A stretch of DNA of 64,000 nt from Desulforegulaceae bacterium (GTDB lineage: Bacteria > Desulfobacterota > Desulfobacteria > Desulfobacterales > JACKCP01). The translations under genes were made by a program, and so were the position numbers. The stretch is from assembly GCA_034006035.1 (NCBI GenBank), contig JAVETN010000002.1:1-64000 (forward strand). Reading direction: 5' to 3'. The notes beneath the pieces were generated by a model. It had not been told where the DNA came from and ran no database searches. It saw nothing but the letters and a program-made list of their open reading frames with translations. Of the stretch, positions 26,040 to 35,272 are shown piece after piece. Each line of letters begins with the position of its first letter. The first letter of the stretch is position 1.

Positions 26040-27935
26040 ATGTTCCAGGATATTTTCTTAAACCCGGGTCTTACAATAGGGCTTGCTCTTGTCGCAGGAA
26101 TTTTATCTCAAATCCTTTCCCACCACATGAAAATACCAGGTATTGTCATTCTTTTATTTTCAGGAGTTATTCTGGGCCCTGATGTTTTTGGAATCGTAAG
26201 GCCTGAATCCCTTGGTAAAGGTCTTACTATAATAACTGGATTTGCTGTAGCAGTAATTCTTTTTGAAGGGGGGATGAACTTAAAATTTTCAAGACTTAAA
26301 AGAGAACAAAAATCCATCCGTTTTCTGCTTTTATCCGGCTGTATAACAACTGCCTGTGCAGGGAGTGTGGCAGCAAAGTATATAATGAATTGGCCCTGGC
26401 AGACTGCAGTGTTGTTTGGCACCCTTGTCATAGTAACAGGACCCACTGTTATAAACCCACTGTTAAAAAGAATAAAAGTAAAGCGTTCAGTTGCAACCCT
26501 TCTTGAAGCAGAGGGGATTTTAATTGATGCAATTGGTGCTGTTATAGCTATAGTTGCATTTGAGGCGGCAATGCAAAGTTTTTCAGGCTCACCTGGAATC
26601 TGGATTCTTGGAATTGCTTCAAGAATTGGAATAGGCTCATTTGCCGGTGCTGTTTCAGGCTTTGTGTTTGTTTATATTTTTAAAAAAAAGAACCTCATAC
26701 CTGAAGGAATGGAAAATGTTTTCATTCTTTGTATGATCCTCTTCCTGTTTCAGGCAACCAATGCATTTTTATCTGAAAGTGGTCTTGCAGCAGTAACTAT
26801 TGCAGGAATTATAATGGGAAACTACAGCACCCATGTTCAGCATAACTTAACAGAATTTAAAGAAGAAATAACCATCATGCTCATAGGAATGCTTTTTGTT
26901 CTCTTGTCAGCAGATGTAAGAATAGAAAGTATTATAAATCTGGGAATTCCCGGGGTTATAACAGTGATGTTTCTAATCTTCATTGTAAGGCCCCTTGCTG
27001 TCTTTGCAGGCACAGCTTTTTCTGAATTCAATATAAAAGAAAAAATCTTTATTTCATGGATTGGCCCAAGGGGAATTGTAGCAGCAGCAATAGCATCTTT
27101 TTTTGCAGCCGAAATGAGTCATGCCGGAATAAGCGGAGGAATAGAGCTTCGAGCCCTTGTGTTTCTTGTGATAGCTATCACTGTTATATGGGCTGGTCTA
27201 ACTGGAGAAACAGCAGCAGCTCTTTTGGGCCTTAAAAGATCTTCAGGAATTGGATGGGTTATTCTGGGGGCAAACGAAACAGCCAGAAGTATGGCAAAGA
27301 TACTTAAAGAGTCGGGTCAGGAGGTTGTGTGTATAGATTCAAATGCAGATCACTGCAAAGAAGCGGAAAAAGATTGCACAAAAGTAATCTATGGGAACGG
27401 ACTCCAGTCAAGATATCTTAAACGAGCAGAAATTGAAATGAGGCTTGGAGCAATAGCTCTTACTGGAAACGAGGAAGTAAACTATATGTTTATTCAAAAT
27501 GTAAGGGCAAATGTAAAAAATATCGGATTATATTCTGCCATGAAAAAGGCAACTAGTTCCCTTACAGAAAACATGCTTTATAATTCAAAAACAAAGCTTT
27601 TATTTGCCAAACCTCTTGACATTGTTCTCTGGTCTGGAAGATTCAAAAAACAACAGGTAAGACTCCAATTATGGAAAAATATGGACGGTAAGGAAATCAA
27701 AGCTTCAAACTTTGCAAAAAATGCCCCTGAAACTATGTTTTTTGCAGCCATTAGTAAAAAAGGAAAAATAATTCCCTTTGGAAATGAAATGTCCATAAAA
27801 GAAAACAATGAAGTCTTTGTCTTTGTTTTTGAAAAAGGTATTGAACCAGCTATTGAGTTTATGGAAAATTCGGGTTTCCAAAGAATGACAAAAGAAAGAG
27901 AGGAGCTGTTTTCCACCTCAATCTGCCAGATATAA
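26040..27935 (+). CDS. CPA1-type cation:proton antiporter with C-terminal TrkA-N domain
   Basis: 631 residues. I start at the ATG at 26040, which has AAGGAG 7 bases before it; an upstream TTG has none. Residues 1-400 form about twelve membrane helices of the Na+/H+ exchanger family (GPTVINPLLKRIKVKRSVAT, WIGPRGIVAAAIASFFAAEM). From about 415 an NAD-binding TrkA-N domain follows (GWVILGANETARSMAKIL, then VCIDSNADHCKEAEKD), and a TrkA-C-like end. The exchanger probably trades Na+ or K+ for H+ under nucleotide control. It stands alone, divergent from pilC. Confidence 0.88.
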   Translation: MFQDIFLNPGLTIGLALVAGILSQILSHHMKIPGIVILLFSGVILGPDVFGIVRPESLGKGLTIITGFAVAVILFEGGMNLKFSRLKREQKSIRFLLLSGCITTACAGSVAAKYIMNWPWQTAVLFGTLVIVTGPTVINPLLKRIKVKRSVATLLEAEGILIDAIGAVIAIVAFEAAMQSFSGSPGIWILGIASRIGIGSFAGAVSGFVFVYIFKKKNLIPEGMENVFILCMILFLFQATNAFLSESGLAAVTIAGIIMGNYSTHVQHNLTEFKEEITIMLIGMLFVLLSADVRIESIINLGIPGVITVMFLIFIVRPLAVFAGTAFSEFNIKEKIFISWIGPRGIVAAAIASFFAAEMSHAGISGGIELRALVFLVIAITVIWAGLTGETAAALLGLKRSSGIGWVILGANETARSMAKILKESGQEVVCIDSNADHCKEAEKDCTKVIYGNGLQSRYLKRAEIEMRLGAIALTGNEEVNYMFIQNVRANVKNIGLYSAMKKATSSLTENMLYNSKTKLLFAKPLDIVLWSGRFKKQQVRLQLWKNMDGKEIKASNFAKNAPETMFFAAISKKGKIIPFGNEMSIKENNEVFVFVFEKGIEPAIEFMENSGFQRMTKEREELFSTSICQI

Positions 27936-28143
27936 TAGAGTTTTTTGCTTCTGTTAAAAGCTTGATTCAGCCCTTAAACCTTTGGATTTTTTTCAATTTA
28001 AGATCCTTAAGTTTTTATAAATATTTTATATTGATAAATACAACACCAGCTCTTTAAGCTTTAGACTCTCTCATTGATAAACAACTTTGTTTATGTGAAG
28101 ATAATTTGCTCAAATCAACCATTATAAAGATCAGGAACTCCAC

Positions 28144-30792
28144 TTGAACAAAAAAAAAGAAATCACACTAATAGCCACCCATACAAATGCTGATCTTGAC
28201 GGTGTTGCATCAATGCTTGCAGCTCAAAAACTTTATCCTGACTCAAAAATAGTTTTTCACCACGAAGGCAAAGGAGTTTTAAAGCGGTTTTTTATTCAGT
28301 CTCTAGCCCATCTTTTTAATATTATCTCGCTAAAAGAACTGGATAATTACAAAATAAAAAAACTTGTTATTGTTGACACAAGACAAAGGGGAAGACTGGG
28401 TGAAATTGCAAAACTTGCTGACAAAAAAGAAATTTCAATAGACATTTACGACCACCATGAAAGAACAGACTCAGATATAAAAGCAGATTTTGAACTTTAT
28501 GAAAAAACAGGAGCAACAGCAACAATACTCACCCAGCTGCTTTTAGAAAAAAACATTGAAATAACACCTGAAGAAGCTACAATTTTAAGCCTTGGAATCT
28601 ATGAAGACACAAACTCCTTCAAATTTAATTCAACAACAGGAAAAGATCTTAAAATTGCAGGCTTTTTAAGGGACAAAGGTGCAGATACAGAATTTATCTC
28701 AAATATTATTTCAAAGGAAATATCTCCTGAACAGCTTTCTTTGTTAAATGATATGGTGGAAAACTCTATCTCATACAGAATAAACAACTTAAATATTGTG
28801 ATCTCAACTGTTTCAAGAGATCATTATATTCCAGATCTTGGATTTTTAACACATAAGCTCAATAAAATGGAATCAAAAGATGCGGTTTTTGTTGCAGCTA
28901 GAATGGAAAGCAAGGTCTTTGTTATAGGAAGAAGCAGCTCTTCGGAACTTAATATAGGTAAGATTTTAAAAACTTTCAAAGGAGGAGGCCACCCTTTTGC
29001 AGGCTCAGCTTCAATAGGGAAAAAAACTCTTTCACAGACAAGAGATCTTTTACTCACCGGGATAAGAAAATATCTTAAATCAAATTTCAAAGCAAAAAAT
29101 CTCATGTCTTCCCCTCCTCTTAAAATTAAGACCGAAGACACTATTGGCAATGCTTCAAAAATCTTAACCAAATACAATATAAACGCACTTCTTGCAGTTG
29201 ATGAAAGTGAAATTCTAAAGGGAATTATTTCCCGTCAGGTTGTTGAAAAGGCAAAATATCACAATATAATCAATGTCCCTGTAAAAAAATTTATGAGTAC
29301 TGACTTTATGGAGGTATCAGAAGATGCTCCTATCTCTGAAATAGAAGAAAAAATAATTGGAAACAGACAAAGAATCCTCCCTGTTAGAAACAACAAAGGC
29401 GAACTTGCAGGAGTTCTTACAAGAACCGATCTTTTACACCATATAGTCAGCAATTTCAGGGAAGGTCCTTTTATCCAGGATTCAACACTTTACTCCCTTT
29501 CTCCGGCTACAAAAAACATTTCAAACACTTTAAAAGACAGGCTCCCCGATAAAATAGTTAATCTTTTAAAACATATAGGCAAAACAGCTGATGACTCCAA
29601 TATAAATGCCTATGTTGTGGGCGGTTTTGTAAGGGATGTTCTCCTTTATTTAAACAAAAACGAATTTGACATTGATATTGTTGTTGAAGGCAATGGAATT
29701 CACTTTGCCAACAAGCTTGCAGCATCCCTCAATGCCAGGATAAGCCCCCATGAAAAATTCAATACAGCTGTTGTTTCCCTTGAAGACGGCCTTAAAATTG
29801 ATGTGGCTACAGCAAGGACAGAGTTTTATTCTTCTCCGGCAGCTCTTCCTGAAATTGAAATGAGTTCACTCAAGCTGGATCTTTACAGAAGGGATTTTAC
29901 CATAAATACACTTGCAGTTCAGCTCAACACAACAAATTATGGAAAACTCATAGATTATTTTTTTGGACAAAGGGATCTAAAAGACAAGGTAGTAAGAATA
30001 ATTCATAATCTTTCTTTTGTGGAAGACCCCACAAGAATATTTCGTGCTGTAAGATTTGAACAAAGGTTTAATTTTAAAATTGGAAAATTTACTGAAAAAC
30101 TGATCAAAAACGCAATTGATATGGAATTTTTCAAAAGACTAAGCGGCCCAAGGGTTTTCAGTGAGCTAAAATATATATTGATGGAGGAAAACCCTCTTCC
30201 TGCAATAGAACGAATTGCAAGCTTTGGCCTTTTTCATGCAATTCACAGCGAATTTGAATTCTCAGACAGAAACCGTGAAATAATAGAGTCTTCCCAAAAA
30301 ACAATCAACTGGTTTTCCCTTAACGATCCAGAAACTCAAATAAACAGGTGGATGGTTTACTTTTCAGGACTTATTCACAACTTAAATTCTGAAACAAAAG
30401 AATCTATATGCACAAAATTCAAGCTTCCCCCAAAAATCATGGAAATTTTTACAAAAGAAAATTTTAAGGCACAAGAGGTGATAGGATGGATGAAAAAAAA
30501 TCGGGAAATAGAAAGAAGTAAAGTTTACCTGAAACTTTCCAAATTCAAAACTGAAACCCTACTCTACCTTCTTTCAATAACAAAAGATGAGAAAATAAAA
30601 CAAAATATTGTTTTATTTTTTACAGAACTTAAAAAAACAACAATCCAGATTAAAGGTAAGGAGCTTAAAACTCTTGGTTTTAAACCCGGTCCTATATTTG
30701 GAGAAATTCTTGAAAAGATTCTTCTTGAAAAAATCGACGGAAATATAAAAACTTTTAACGATGAGTTTGACTTTGCCAAAAGATATTTGTAA
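28144..30792 (+). CDS. DHH phosphoesterase - CBS pair - tRNA nucleotidyltransferase fusion
   Basis: 882 residues. The N-terminal DHH/DHHA1 domain (about 1-305) has HTNADLDGVASM, the DTRQRG motif and DHHERTDSDI, and GGGHPFAGSASI. Two CBS domains span about 318-435. The C-terminal part from about 480 is a class II poly(A) polymerase/tRNA nucleotidyltransferase with VVGGFVRDVLL, the catalytic DIDIVVEG, RRDFTINTLAVQL and DPTRIFRAVRFEQRF. Fusions of this order are known in deltaproteobacteria and Aquificae-like lineages and are thought to repair or add the tRNA 3' A. The start is TTG at 28144, with AGGAA 7 bases before it. It overlaps no gene; trpS follows closely. Confidence 0.93.
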   Translation: MNKKKEITLIATHTNADLDGVASMLAAQKLYPDSKIVFHHEGKGVLKRFFIQSLAHLFNIISLKELDNYKIKKLVIVDTRQRGRLGEIAKLADKKEISIDIYDHHERTDSDIKADFELYEKTGATATILTQLLLEKNIEITPEEATILSLGIYEDTNSFKFNSTTGKDLKIAGFLRDKGADTEFISNIISKEISPEQLSLLNDMVENSISYRINNLNIVISTVSRDHYIPDLGFLTHKLNKMESKDAVFVAARMESKVFVIGRSSSSELNIGKILKTFKGGGHPFAGSASIGKKTLSQTRDLLLTGIRKYLKSNFKAKNLMSSPPLKIKTEDTIGNASKILTKYNINALLAVDESEILKGIISRQVVEKAKYHNIINVPVKKFMSTDFMEVSEDAPISEIEEKIIGNRQRILPVRNNKGELAGVLTRTDLLHHIVSNFREGPFIQDSTLYSLSPATKNISNTLKDRLPDKIVNLLKHIGKTADDSNINAYVVGGFVRDVLLYLNKNEFDIDIVVEGNGIHFANKLAASLNARISPHEKFNTAVVSLEDGLKIDVATARTEFYSSPAALPEIEMSSLKLDLYRRDFTINTLAVQLNTTNYGKLIDYFFGQRDLKDKVVRIIHNLSFVEDPTRIFRAVRFEQRFNFKIGKFTEKLIKNAIDMEFFKRLSGPRVFSELKYILMEENPLPAIERIASFGLFHAIHSEFEFSDRNREIIESSQKTINWFSLNDPETQINRWMVYFSGLIHNLNSETKESICTKFKLPPKIMEIFTKENFKAQEVIGWMKKNREIERSKVYLKLSKFKTETLLYLLSITKDEKIKQNIVLFFTELKKTTIQIKGKELKTLGFKPGPIFGEILEKILLEKIDGNIKTFNDEFDFAKRYL

Positions 30793-30832
30793 ACCTCATT
30801 TAATTTTTAAAAACAATAATCAGGAACAGGTA

Positions 30833-31843
30833 ATGAAAAAAACAAGAATTTTAACAGGAATTACAACAACAGGAACACCTCATCTTGGCAATTATGCAGG
30901 AGCAATAAAGCCTGCAATTGAAGCAAGCAAGAACCTGGAAAATAAATCATTTTATTTTCTTGCTGACCTCCATGCTCTGATAAAAAACAAGAATCCTAAA
31001 GAAGTCCACCAATCAAGCCTTGAAGTTGCCGCAACCTGGCTGGCACTTGGGCTTGACACTGAAAACGCATATTTTTACAGACAATCTGATATTCCAGAAA
31101 TTTCAGAACTTACCTGGATATTAAGCTGCCTTACAGCCAAGGGGCTGATGAACAGAGCCCATGCATATAAAGCTTCTGTGGCTGAAAACATTGAACAAAA
31201 AGCAAAGGATCCCGATAAAGGAATCACCATGGGGCTTTTCAGCTACCCTATTCTTATGGCAGCCGATATTCTTATTTTCAAGGCAGACCTTGTGCCTGTT
31301 GGAAAAGATCAGATCCAGCACCTTGAAATGGCAAGGGATATCGGAATGAGGTTTAATCATTTATATGAAGAATTATTTACCCTTCCACAAGCATTAACCG
31401 ATGAAAACGCAGCTGTTCTAAAAGGGCTTGACGGAAGAAAAATGAGTAAAAGCTACGGAAATACCATTCCACTTTTTGACACTGAAAAAAAACTTAAAAA
31501 AATGATAAATAAAATTACAACAAATTCCCAGCCGCCCGAAGAACCCAAAGATACAAAGGATTGCACTCTTTTTGAAATCTACTCTGCCTTTGCTGATAAA
31601 AATCAGATTGAGGAAATTAAAAAAAGATATTCAGAAGGAATAGGCTGGGGTGAAATGAAATTAACTTTGTTTGAACTTTTAAATGATCAGCTAAAAGAAC
31701 CAAGAAAACAATATGAATATCTGATAAAAAACCCTTCTATTGTGGAAGAAACCTTAATAAAAGGTGGCTTAAAAGCAAGGGAAGAAGCTATACCCATGCT
31801 TAAAAAAATCAAAAAAGCAGTAGGCCTCAGAGCTCTTGGATAA
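30833..31843 (+). CDS. trpS: Tryptophanyl-tRNA synthetase
   Basis: 336 residues, normal length. Class I signatures are GTPHLGNYAGAI (HIGH motif, about 15-26) and GRKMSKSYGN (KMSKS). I start at the ATG at 30833 with AGGAACAGG before it; an in-frame extension upstream reads into the preceding gene and adds nothing conserved. The gene begins 41 bases after the tRNA nucleotidyltransferase, so two tRNA functions share a transcript. Confidence 0.97.
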   Translation: MKKTRILTGITTTGTPHLGNYAGAIKPAIEASKNLENKSFYFLADLHALIKNKNPKEVHQSSLEVAATWLALGLDTENAYFYRQSDIPEISELTWILSCLTAKGLMNRAHAYKASVAENIEQKAKDPDKGITMGLFSYPILMAADILIFKADLVPVGKDQIQHLEMARDIGMRFNHLYEELFTLPQALTDENAAVLKGLDGRKMSKSYGNTIPLFDTEKKLKKMINKITTNSQPPEEPKDTKDCTLFEIYSAFADKNQIEEIKKRYSEGIGWGEMKLTLFELLNDQLKEPRKQYEYLIKNPSIVEETLIKGGLKAREEAIPMLKKIKKAVGLRALG

Positions 31844-32076
31844 ATTTTTTGTGTTTTTTAATTTAAACCCTGATTATAAAATTTGCAAAAAAATATCTTA
31901 GATGCCCTTTTGCCCATTAAATTGAAATTTTTGAACTCAAAAAACTGTAAGATTAAAATTTATGTTTAGGTTTAAATATAGATCTGATTTTAGGTTATTC
32001 TGGTATTTATAACTTTGATAAAGTGGTTTTTCTATGGTAAAAATTGTTACCTAACAATTAAAAATAAACAAATAAT

Positions 32077-32838
32077 ATGACTTATACTCCAGAAAAAATT
32101 TTTGTCCCGGGAAAACCTATTGAAATAGTGTTTAACATTGATTCTCTTTCTCCAGTATCAAGGAATTCTATTATCTTTGATCTTAACCCAAAAAAAAAAG
32201 AAATTATTGTATCCCAGACAACCCCGAATACAGGGAAATTTTATTCCTATGAGACACTTCATATCACCACTTTAAAAAACAATGAACTAAACCAAAGAAC
32301 AAGATTTGGGATTAAAGGCTCTATCACTGGTTTTATTGATAATTACAAACTAAACAACCAAACCACAGAACCTGCATTAAAGATTACTTATTCAGGCAAG
32401 GTGTCTGAGGCTAACATAAGATCTGCTTTTAGAATTAAGCCAAACAACGTCTATTCCGTAATGGCAAAAATCATTTTAAAAAACAAGGACTATATTTCAG
32501 GGAAAAACTTCAGGATTTATGATATTTCGCTTACAGGTATGGGAATTCTTATTCCAAATTCGCTGGATAGAAGAAAAAACCCCTTAATTGAACTCGAATT
32601 AAATGATCTTGGAAAAATCGGCATAGTGATGAAAAGTCCCGGTACTGAAAAAGATCTTCCAGAAATTAAAAAAATTTTTAACAGAATAAAAACTGTAAGA
32701 ATAAACAGAAAATTCAATGAAAGATACATTCTTATAGGATTCAAATTTGGCCATTGGGAGAGAAGTCATGAGGAAATTTTAGGCAAATTTATCCATCAGC
32801 TCCAACTTTTTGAAATAAGGCATCATCAAAACTATTAG
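32077..32838 (+). CDS. PilZ-domain protein
   Basis: 253 residues. The C-terminal half looks like a PilZ c-di-GMP receptor: an Arg-rich stretch (RSAFRIKPNNVYSV) followed after about 30 residues by DISLTGMGILIP, the D/N-x-S-x-x-G motif. The N-terminal half (about 1-115) is all beta-like and resembles a YcgR-type N-terminal domain, though I cannot be sure of that. It has no membrane segment. It is separated by 233 bases from trpS, so it probably has its own promoter. Its target is unknown; a GGDEF gene lies 3 kb downstream. Confidence 0.75.
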   Translation: MTYTPEKIFVPGKPIEIVFNIDSLSPVSRNSIIFDLNPKKKEIIVSQTTPNTGKFYSYETLHITTLKNNELNQRTRFGIKGSITGFIDNYKLNNQTTEPALKITYSGKVSEANIRSAFRIKPNNVYSVMAKIILKNKDYISGKNFRIYDISLTGMGILIPNSLDRRKNPLIELELNDLGKIGIVMKSPGTEKDLPEIKKIFNRIKTVRINRKFNERYILIGFKFGHWERSHEEILGKFIHQLQLFEIRHHQNY

Positions 32839-32896
32839 ATTAAACTCAAAACTCGCTAACTTATCCCTTTCAGCTCTTTTCTAAAATTAAAAACAA

Positions 32897-32926
32897 AGGC
32901 TGTGACTTAAAATTAAATCACAGCCT
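32897..32926. terminator. Bidirectional terminator between PilZ and nitroreductase genes
   Basis: AGGCTGTGA (32897-32905) pairs perfectly with TCACAGCCT (32918-32926) around a 12-base loop. On the minus strand a T-rich run (TTTGTTTTTAATTTT) follows, giving a fair intrinsic terminator for the nitroreductase gene; it lies between two convergent genes. Confidence 0.75.
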
Positions 32927-32940
32927 GATTATTATTAATT

Positions 32941-33495
32941 TCAAATCTTGTTTCCATAAAAATCATTATAAACAAAGGAAGACAATTCTTTTCTCTTGGG
33001 CGGTTTTGGAGCTTGGTCAGGGTAACCAACAGGAACCAGACTTACAACATTGATATCATCTGGAAGATTTAAAATTTTTTCTACTTTTTTATGATCAAAA
33101 AGTCCTGTAATAACTGTCCCCAAACCCTTTGAATGAGCACAGAGGCAAAAACTCTGGGTTGCTATCCCAAGATCATACATAAACCAGTCCCCAAGTATTG
33201 TAGGGGCTTCATTGTTATAATAACCAGACATCTTTTTTTTGCCGCAAAAAGCAAAAAGAAGCGGGGCTGAAATAATTGCCTTGATTGCAGGGTTTTTCCC
33301 AAAAAAAGCTCCCTGAATTTCCTTTCTTTTTTCACTGTCTCTTACAACAATTATTTCCCAGCACTGAGTATTTGCCCATGATGGAGACCACCTCACAGCT
33401 TCAAGAAGCTCCTTTTCAACTTCCTTTTCAATGGGTTTGTCAAGAAATTTCCTAATGGATCTTCTTTCTTTTAAAAACTGAGAAAAATCATTCAT
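32941..33495 (-). CDS. Nitroreductase-family FMN protein
   Basis: 184 residues. The opening FLKERRSIRKFLDKPI carries the Arg residues that hold FMN phosphate, followed by WSPSWANTQCWEIIVVRD and, near 130-155, a glycine-rich region (GLGTVITGLF). The protein reduces nitro or quinone compounds using NAD(P)H, but the natural substrate cannot be told. It is cytoplasmic. It lies 129 bases downstream of the Fe-S protein gene on the same strand; a weak hairpin sits between them, so they may be partly co-transcribed. Confidence 0.9.
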   Translation of the reverse strand: MNDFSQFLKERRSIRKFLDKPIEKEVEKELLEAVRWSPSWANTQCWEIIVVRDSEKRKEIQGAFFGKNPAIKAIISAPLLFAFCGKKKMSGYYNNEAPTILGDWFMYDLGIATQSFCLCAHSKGLGTVITGLFDHKKVEKILNLPDDINVVSLVPVGYPDQAPKPPKRKELSSFVYNDFYGNKI

Positions 33496-33564
33496 TTTTC
33501 CTCCTAAACATAATTATTAGTCAGTTGAAATAACAATTTTTCCAGATTCTTGAACTAAAGTAAA

Positions 33565-33591
33565 GGGTAAACCTTTTAGTTTAGTTTACCC
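33565..33591 (-). terminator. Hairpin behind the Fe-S protein gene, weak terminator or attenuator
   Basis: GGGTAAAC (33565-33572) pairs with GTTTACCC (33584-33591). On the minus strand the run after it is TTTACTTTAG, too broken for a strong terminator, so read-through into the nitroreductase gene is likely. Confidence 0.45.
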
Positions 33592-33623
33592 CGGACAAAG
33601 ATCCATTCAAAATCTTGACCCGA

Positions 33624-34280
33624 TTAAATGATTTTTCCCTCCCTTGATATTGTAATCATATCAAATTTAATTTCTTTGCCTGACTTTTCTATGCTCTTTG
33701 TTAAAATAATTTCCATTTTTGAACAGCAGGGAACTTCCATCCTGGCAAGAGTAAGGGAATTTAGATTGTTCTTTGAAAAAATCAATCCAAGTTTTTCAAT
33801 ATATTCATCGATATTATCAAGCTTTGGGCATCCTATCATAAGCTTTTTGCCTCCCACAATTTCTTCATGAAAATTTCTGCAGGAAGCTGGAACACAATCG
33901 GCTGCCACAAGAAGGTCTGAATTATCAAAAACTTTTGAATCAGCTGAAATAAGTGAAATCTGAACAGGCCAGTTTGAAAGGGTTCCTTTGCCCTGAAAAG
34001 GACTCATTGCAAAAGAAGGACATTTGGGTGCTGACTGATTTTCAAGATGCTTTTTCACAGCTTCTTCATCAAACTCCAAAGCTTGTCTTTCTATAATTTC
34101 CATGGCATTTTCAGGACAGCTTCCCATACAGGCTCCAAGGCCGTCACATAAGTTATCTGAAATAATTTTTGCTTTCCCATTTACAATTTCTATTGCACCT
34201 TCAGCACAATCAAGAACGCAGTTTCCACATCCATTGCATAGGTCTTCATTTATTTTTATTATTTTTCTTTTTATCATCAT
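33624..34280 (-). CDS. Ferredoxin-domain Fe-S protein with atypical second cluster
   Basis: About 218 residues from the ATG at 34280, which has GGAG 9 bases before it; a longer frame to 34331 is possible. Cluster I is complete: CNGCGNCVLDCAEGAIEI at about 15-32. The second site reads CDGLGACMGSCPENAMEI, with Leu at the second Cys position, so it has three standard ligands only. The C-terminal 130 residues contain further Cys motifs (ADCVPASC, IGCPKLD, VPCCSKM). I recall such proteins from many anaerobes, often next to Crp/Fnr regulators, but know no proven function. It is divergent from the Crp/Fnr gene with a shared 158-base region. Confidence 0.8.
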   Translation of the reverse strand: MMIKRKIIKINEDLCNGCGNCVLDCAEGAIEIVNGKAKIISDNLCDGLGACMGSCPENAMEIIERQALEFDEEAVKKHLENQSAPKCPSFAMSPFQGKGTLSNWPVQISLISADSKVFDNSDLLVAADCVPASCRNFHEEIVGGKKLMIGCPKLDNIDEYIEKLGLIFSKNNLNSLTLARMEVPCCSKMEIILTKSIEKSGKEIKFDMITISREGKII

Positions 34281-34408
34281 CTTTTTTTCTCCGGAATCAG
34301 TTATTGGGTGATTATCAGTTTTACTTTTCACTTATCAGCTAAACAAATTAAGTGAGCTTGAAGTTTAATCAATTTTAGATTAACTATAACTTTATTGAAC
34401 TATTAATC

Positions 34409-34424
34409 TTTGACCTGGATCAAA
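34409..34424. promoter_or_regulatory. FNR/HcpR-like palindromic site
   Basis: TTTGACCTGGATCAAA reads TTTGA-N6-TCAAA, a palindrome close to the FNR box (TTGAT-N4-ATCAA) and to HcpR-type sites of sulfate reducers. It ends 15 bases before the ATG of the Crp/Fnr gene, where a bound protein should block that gene and could control the divergent Fe-S protein gene. Confidence 0.6.
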
Positions 34425-34438
34425 TTTAAAGAAATATT

Positions 34439-35131
34439 ATGGAAAAAACTCTTAAAATCACACTTATGTTTAAGTCTTTGTCCAATGAACAGATTCAGAA
34501 ACTTCTTAAAATCTGTACTCTTAAATCATATGATCCAAATCAGATGATTTTTTTTGACAATGACCCTGCCAACGGCCTCTATCTTATAAAAACAGGAAAA
34601 GTAAAAATTTTTAAAATGTCAGAGGAAGGAAAAGAACAGATCTTCCATATTTTTTCCAGGGGAGAGCCTTTTGGTGAAGCAGCTGTTTTTGCAGATACAG
34701 GGTTCCCCGCCAATGCCCAGACTATTTCAAAGTCTGAAATTATTTACATCCCTAAAAAAGAACTTCTTGAAATCTTTAAAAAAGATCCCTCTACTGCAAT
34801 GAATATGCTGGCTGTTTTATCTTTAAGGCTAAAAGAATTTACAAGATTGGTAGAAGATCTCACACTTAAGGAGCTTCCGGAAAGACTTGCATCATATATT
34901 CTCATCCAAGAAAAAGCCCAGGGTAAAAAAAATAAGATAATTCTGGAATTTTCCAAAGGTCAGCTTTCAAAAGTACTTGGAACAACCCAGGAAACTCTTT
35001 CAAGAACATTGGGTAGGTTTTCAAAAGCAGGGCTGATAGAAGTGGATAAAAGAAAAATAAAAGTTTTAGACAAAGAATTTCTTTATGATATTTCAACAGG
35101 GGTTGAAAATCTTAAAAACATTGATGGCTGA
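34439..35131 (+). CDS. Crp/Fnr-family transcription regulator
   Basis: 230 residues: cyclic-nucleotide-type sensor domain (about 1-120; GLYLIKTGKVKIFKMSEEGK, RGEPFGEAAVF), dimer helix and C-terminal helix-turn-helix (about 175-215; SKGQLSKVLGTTQETLSRTL). The recognition helix TTQETLSRTLGRF is FNR/HcpR-like and suits a TTGA-N6-TCAA target such as the palindrome just before the gene. It has a single Cys (about residue 26), so it cannot hold an FNR 4Fe-4S cluster; a HcpR-like nitrosative/heme sensor or redox regulator is a reasonable guess. Confidence 0.9.
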   Translation: MEKTLKITLMFKSLSNEQIQKLLKICTLKSYDPNQMIFFDNDPANGLYLIKTGKVKIFKMSEEGKEQIFHIFSRGEPFGEAAVFADTGFPANAQTISKSEIIYIPKKELLEIFKKDPSTAMNMLAVLSLRLKEFTRLVEDLTLKELPERLASYILIQEKAQGKKNKIILEFSKGQLSKVLGTTQETLSRTLGRFSKAGLIEVDKRKIKVLDKEFLYDISTGVENLKNIDG

Positions 35132-35272
35132 AACTAAGTTTTTTACAAAAACAAAAATTTAACCTCCTGTTTATCCTTACAACTTATTGATTGACCTTAA
35201 AGATGAATTTTGTTTAAGTTAGTTGATTTTAAAACAAAATACTCAACGACTCAAACTAAGCAAAGGTAGGAT

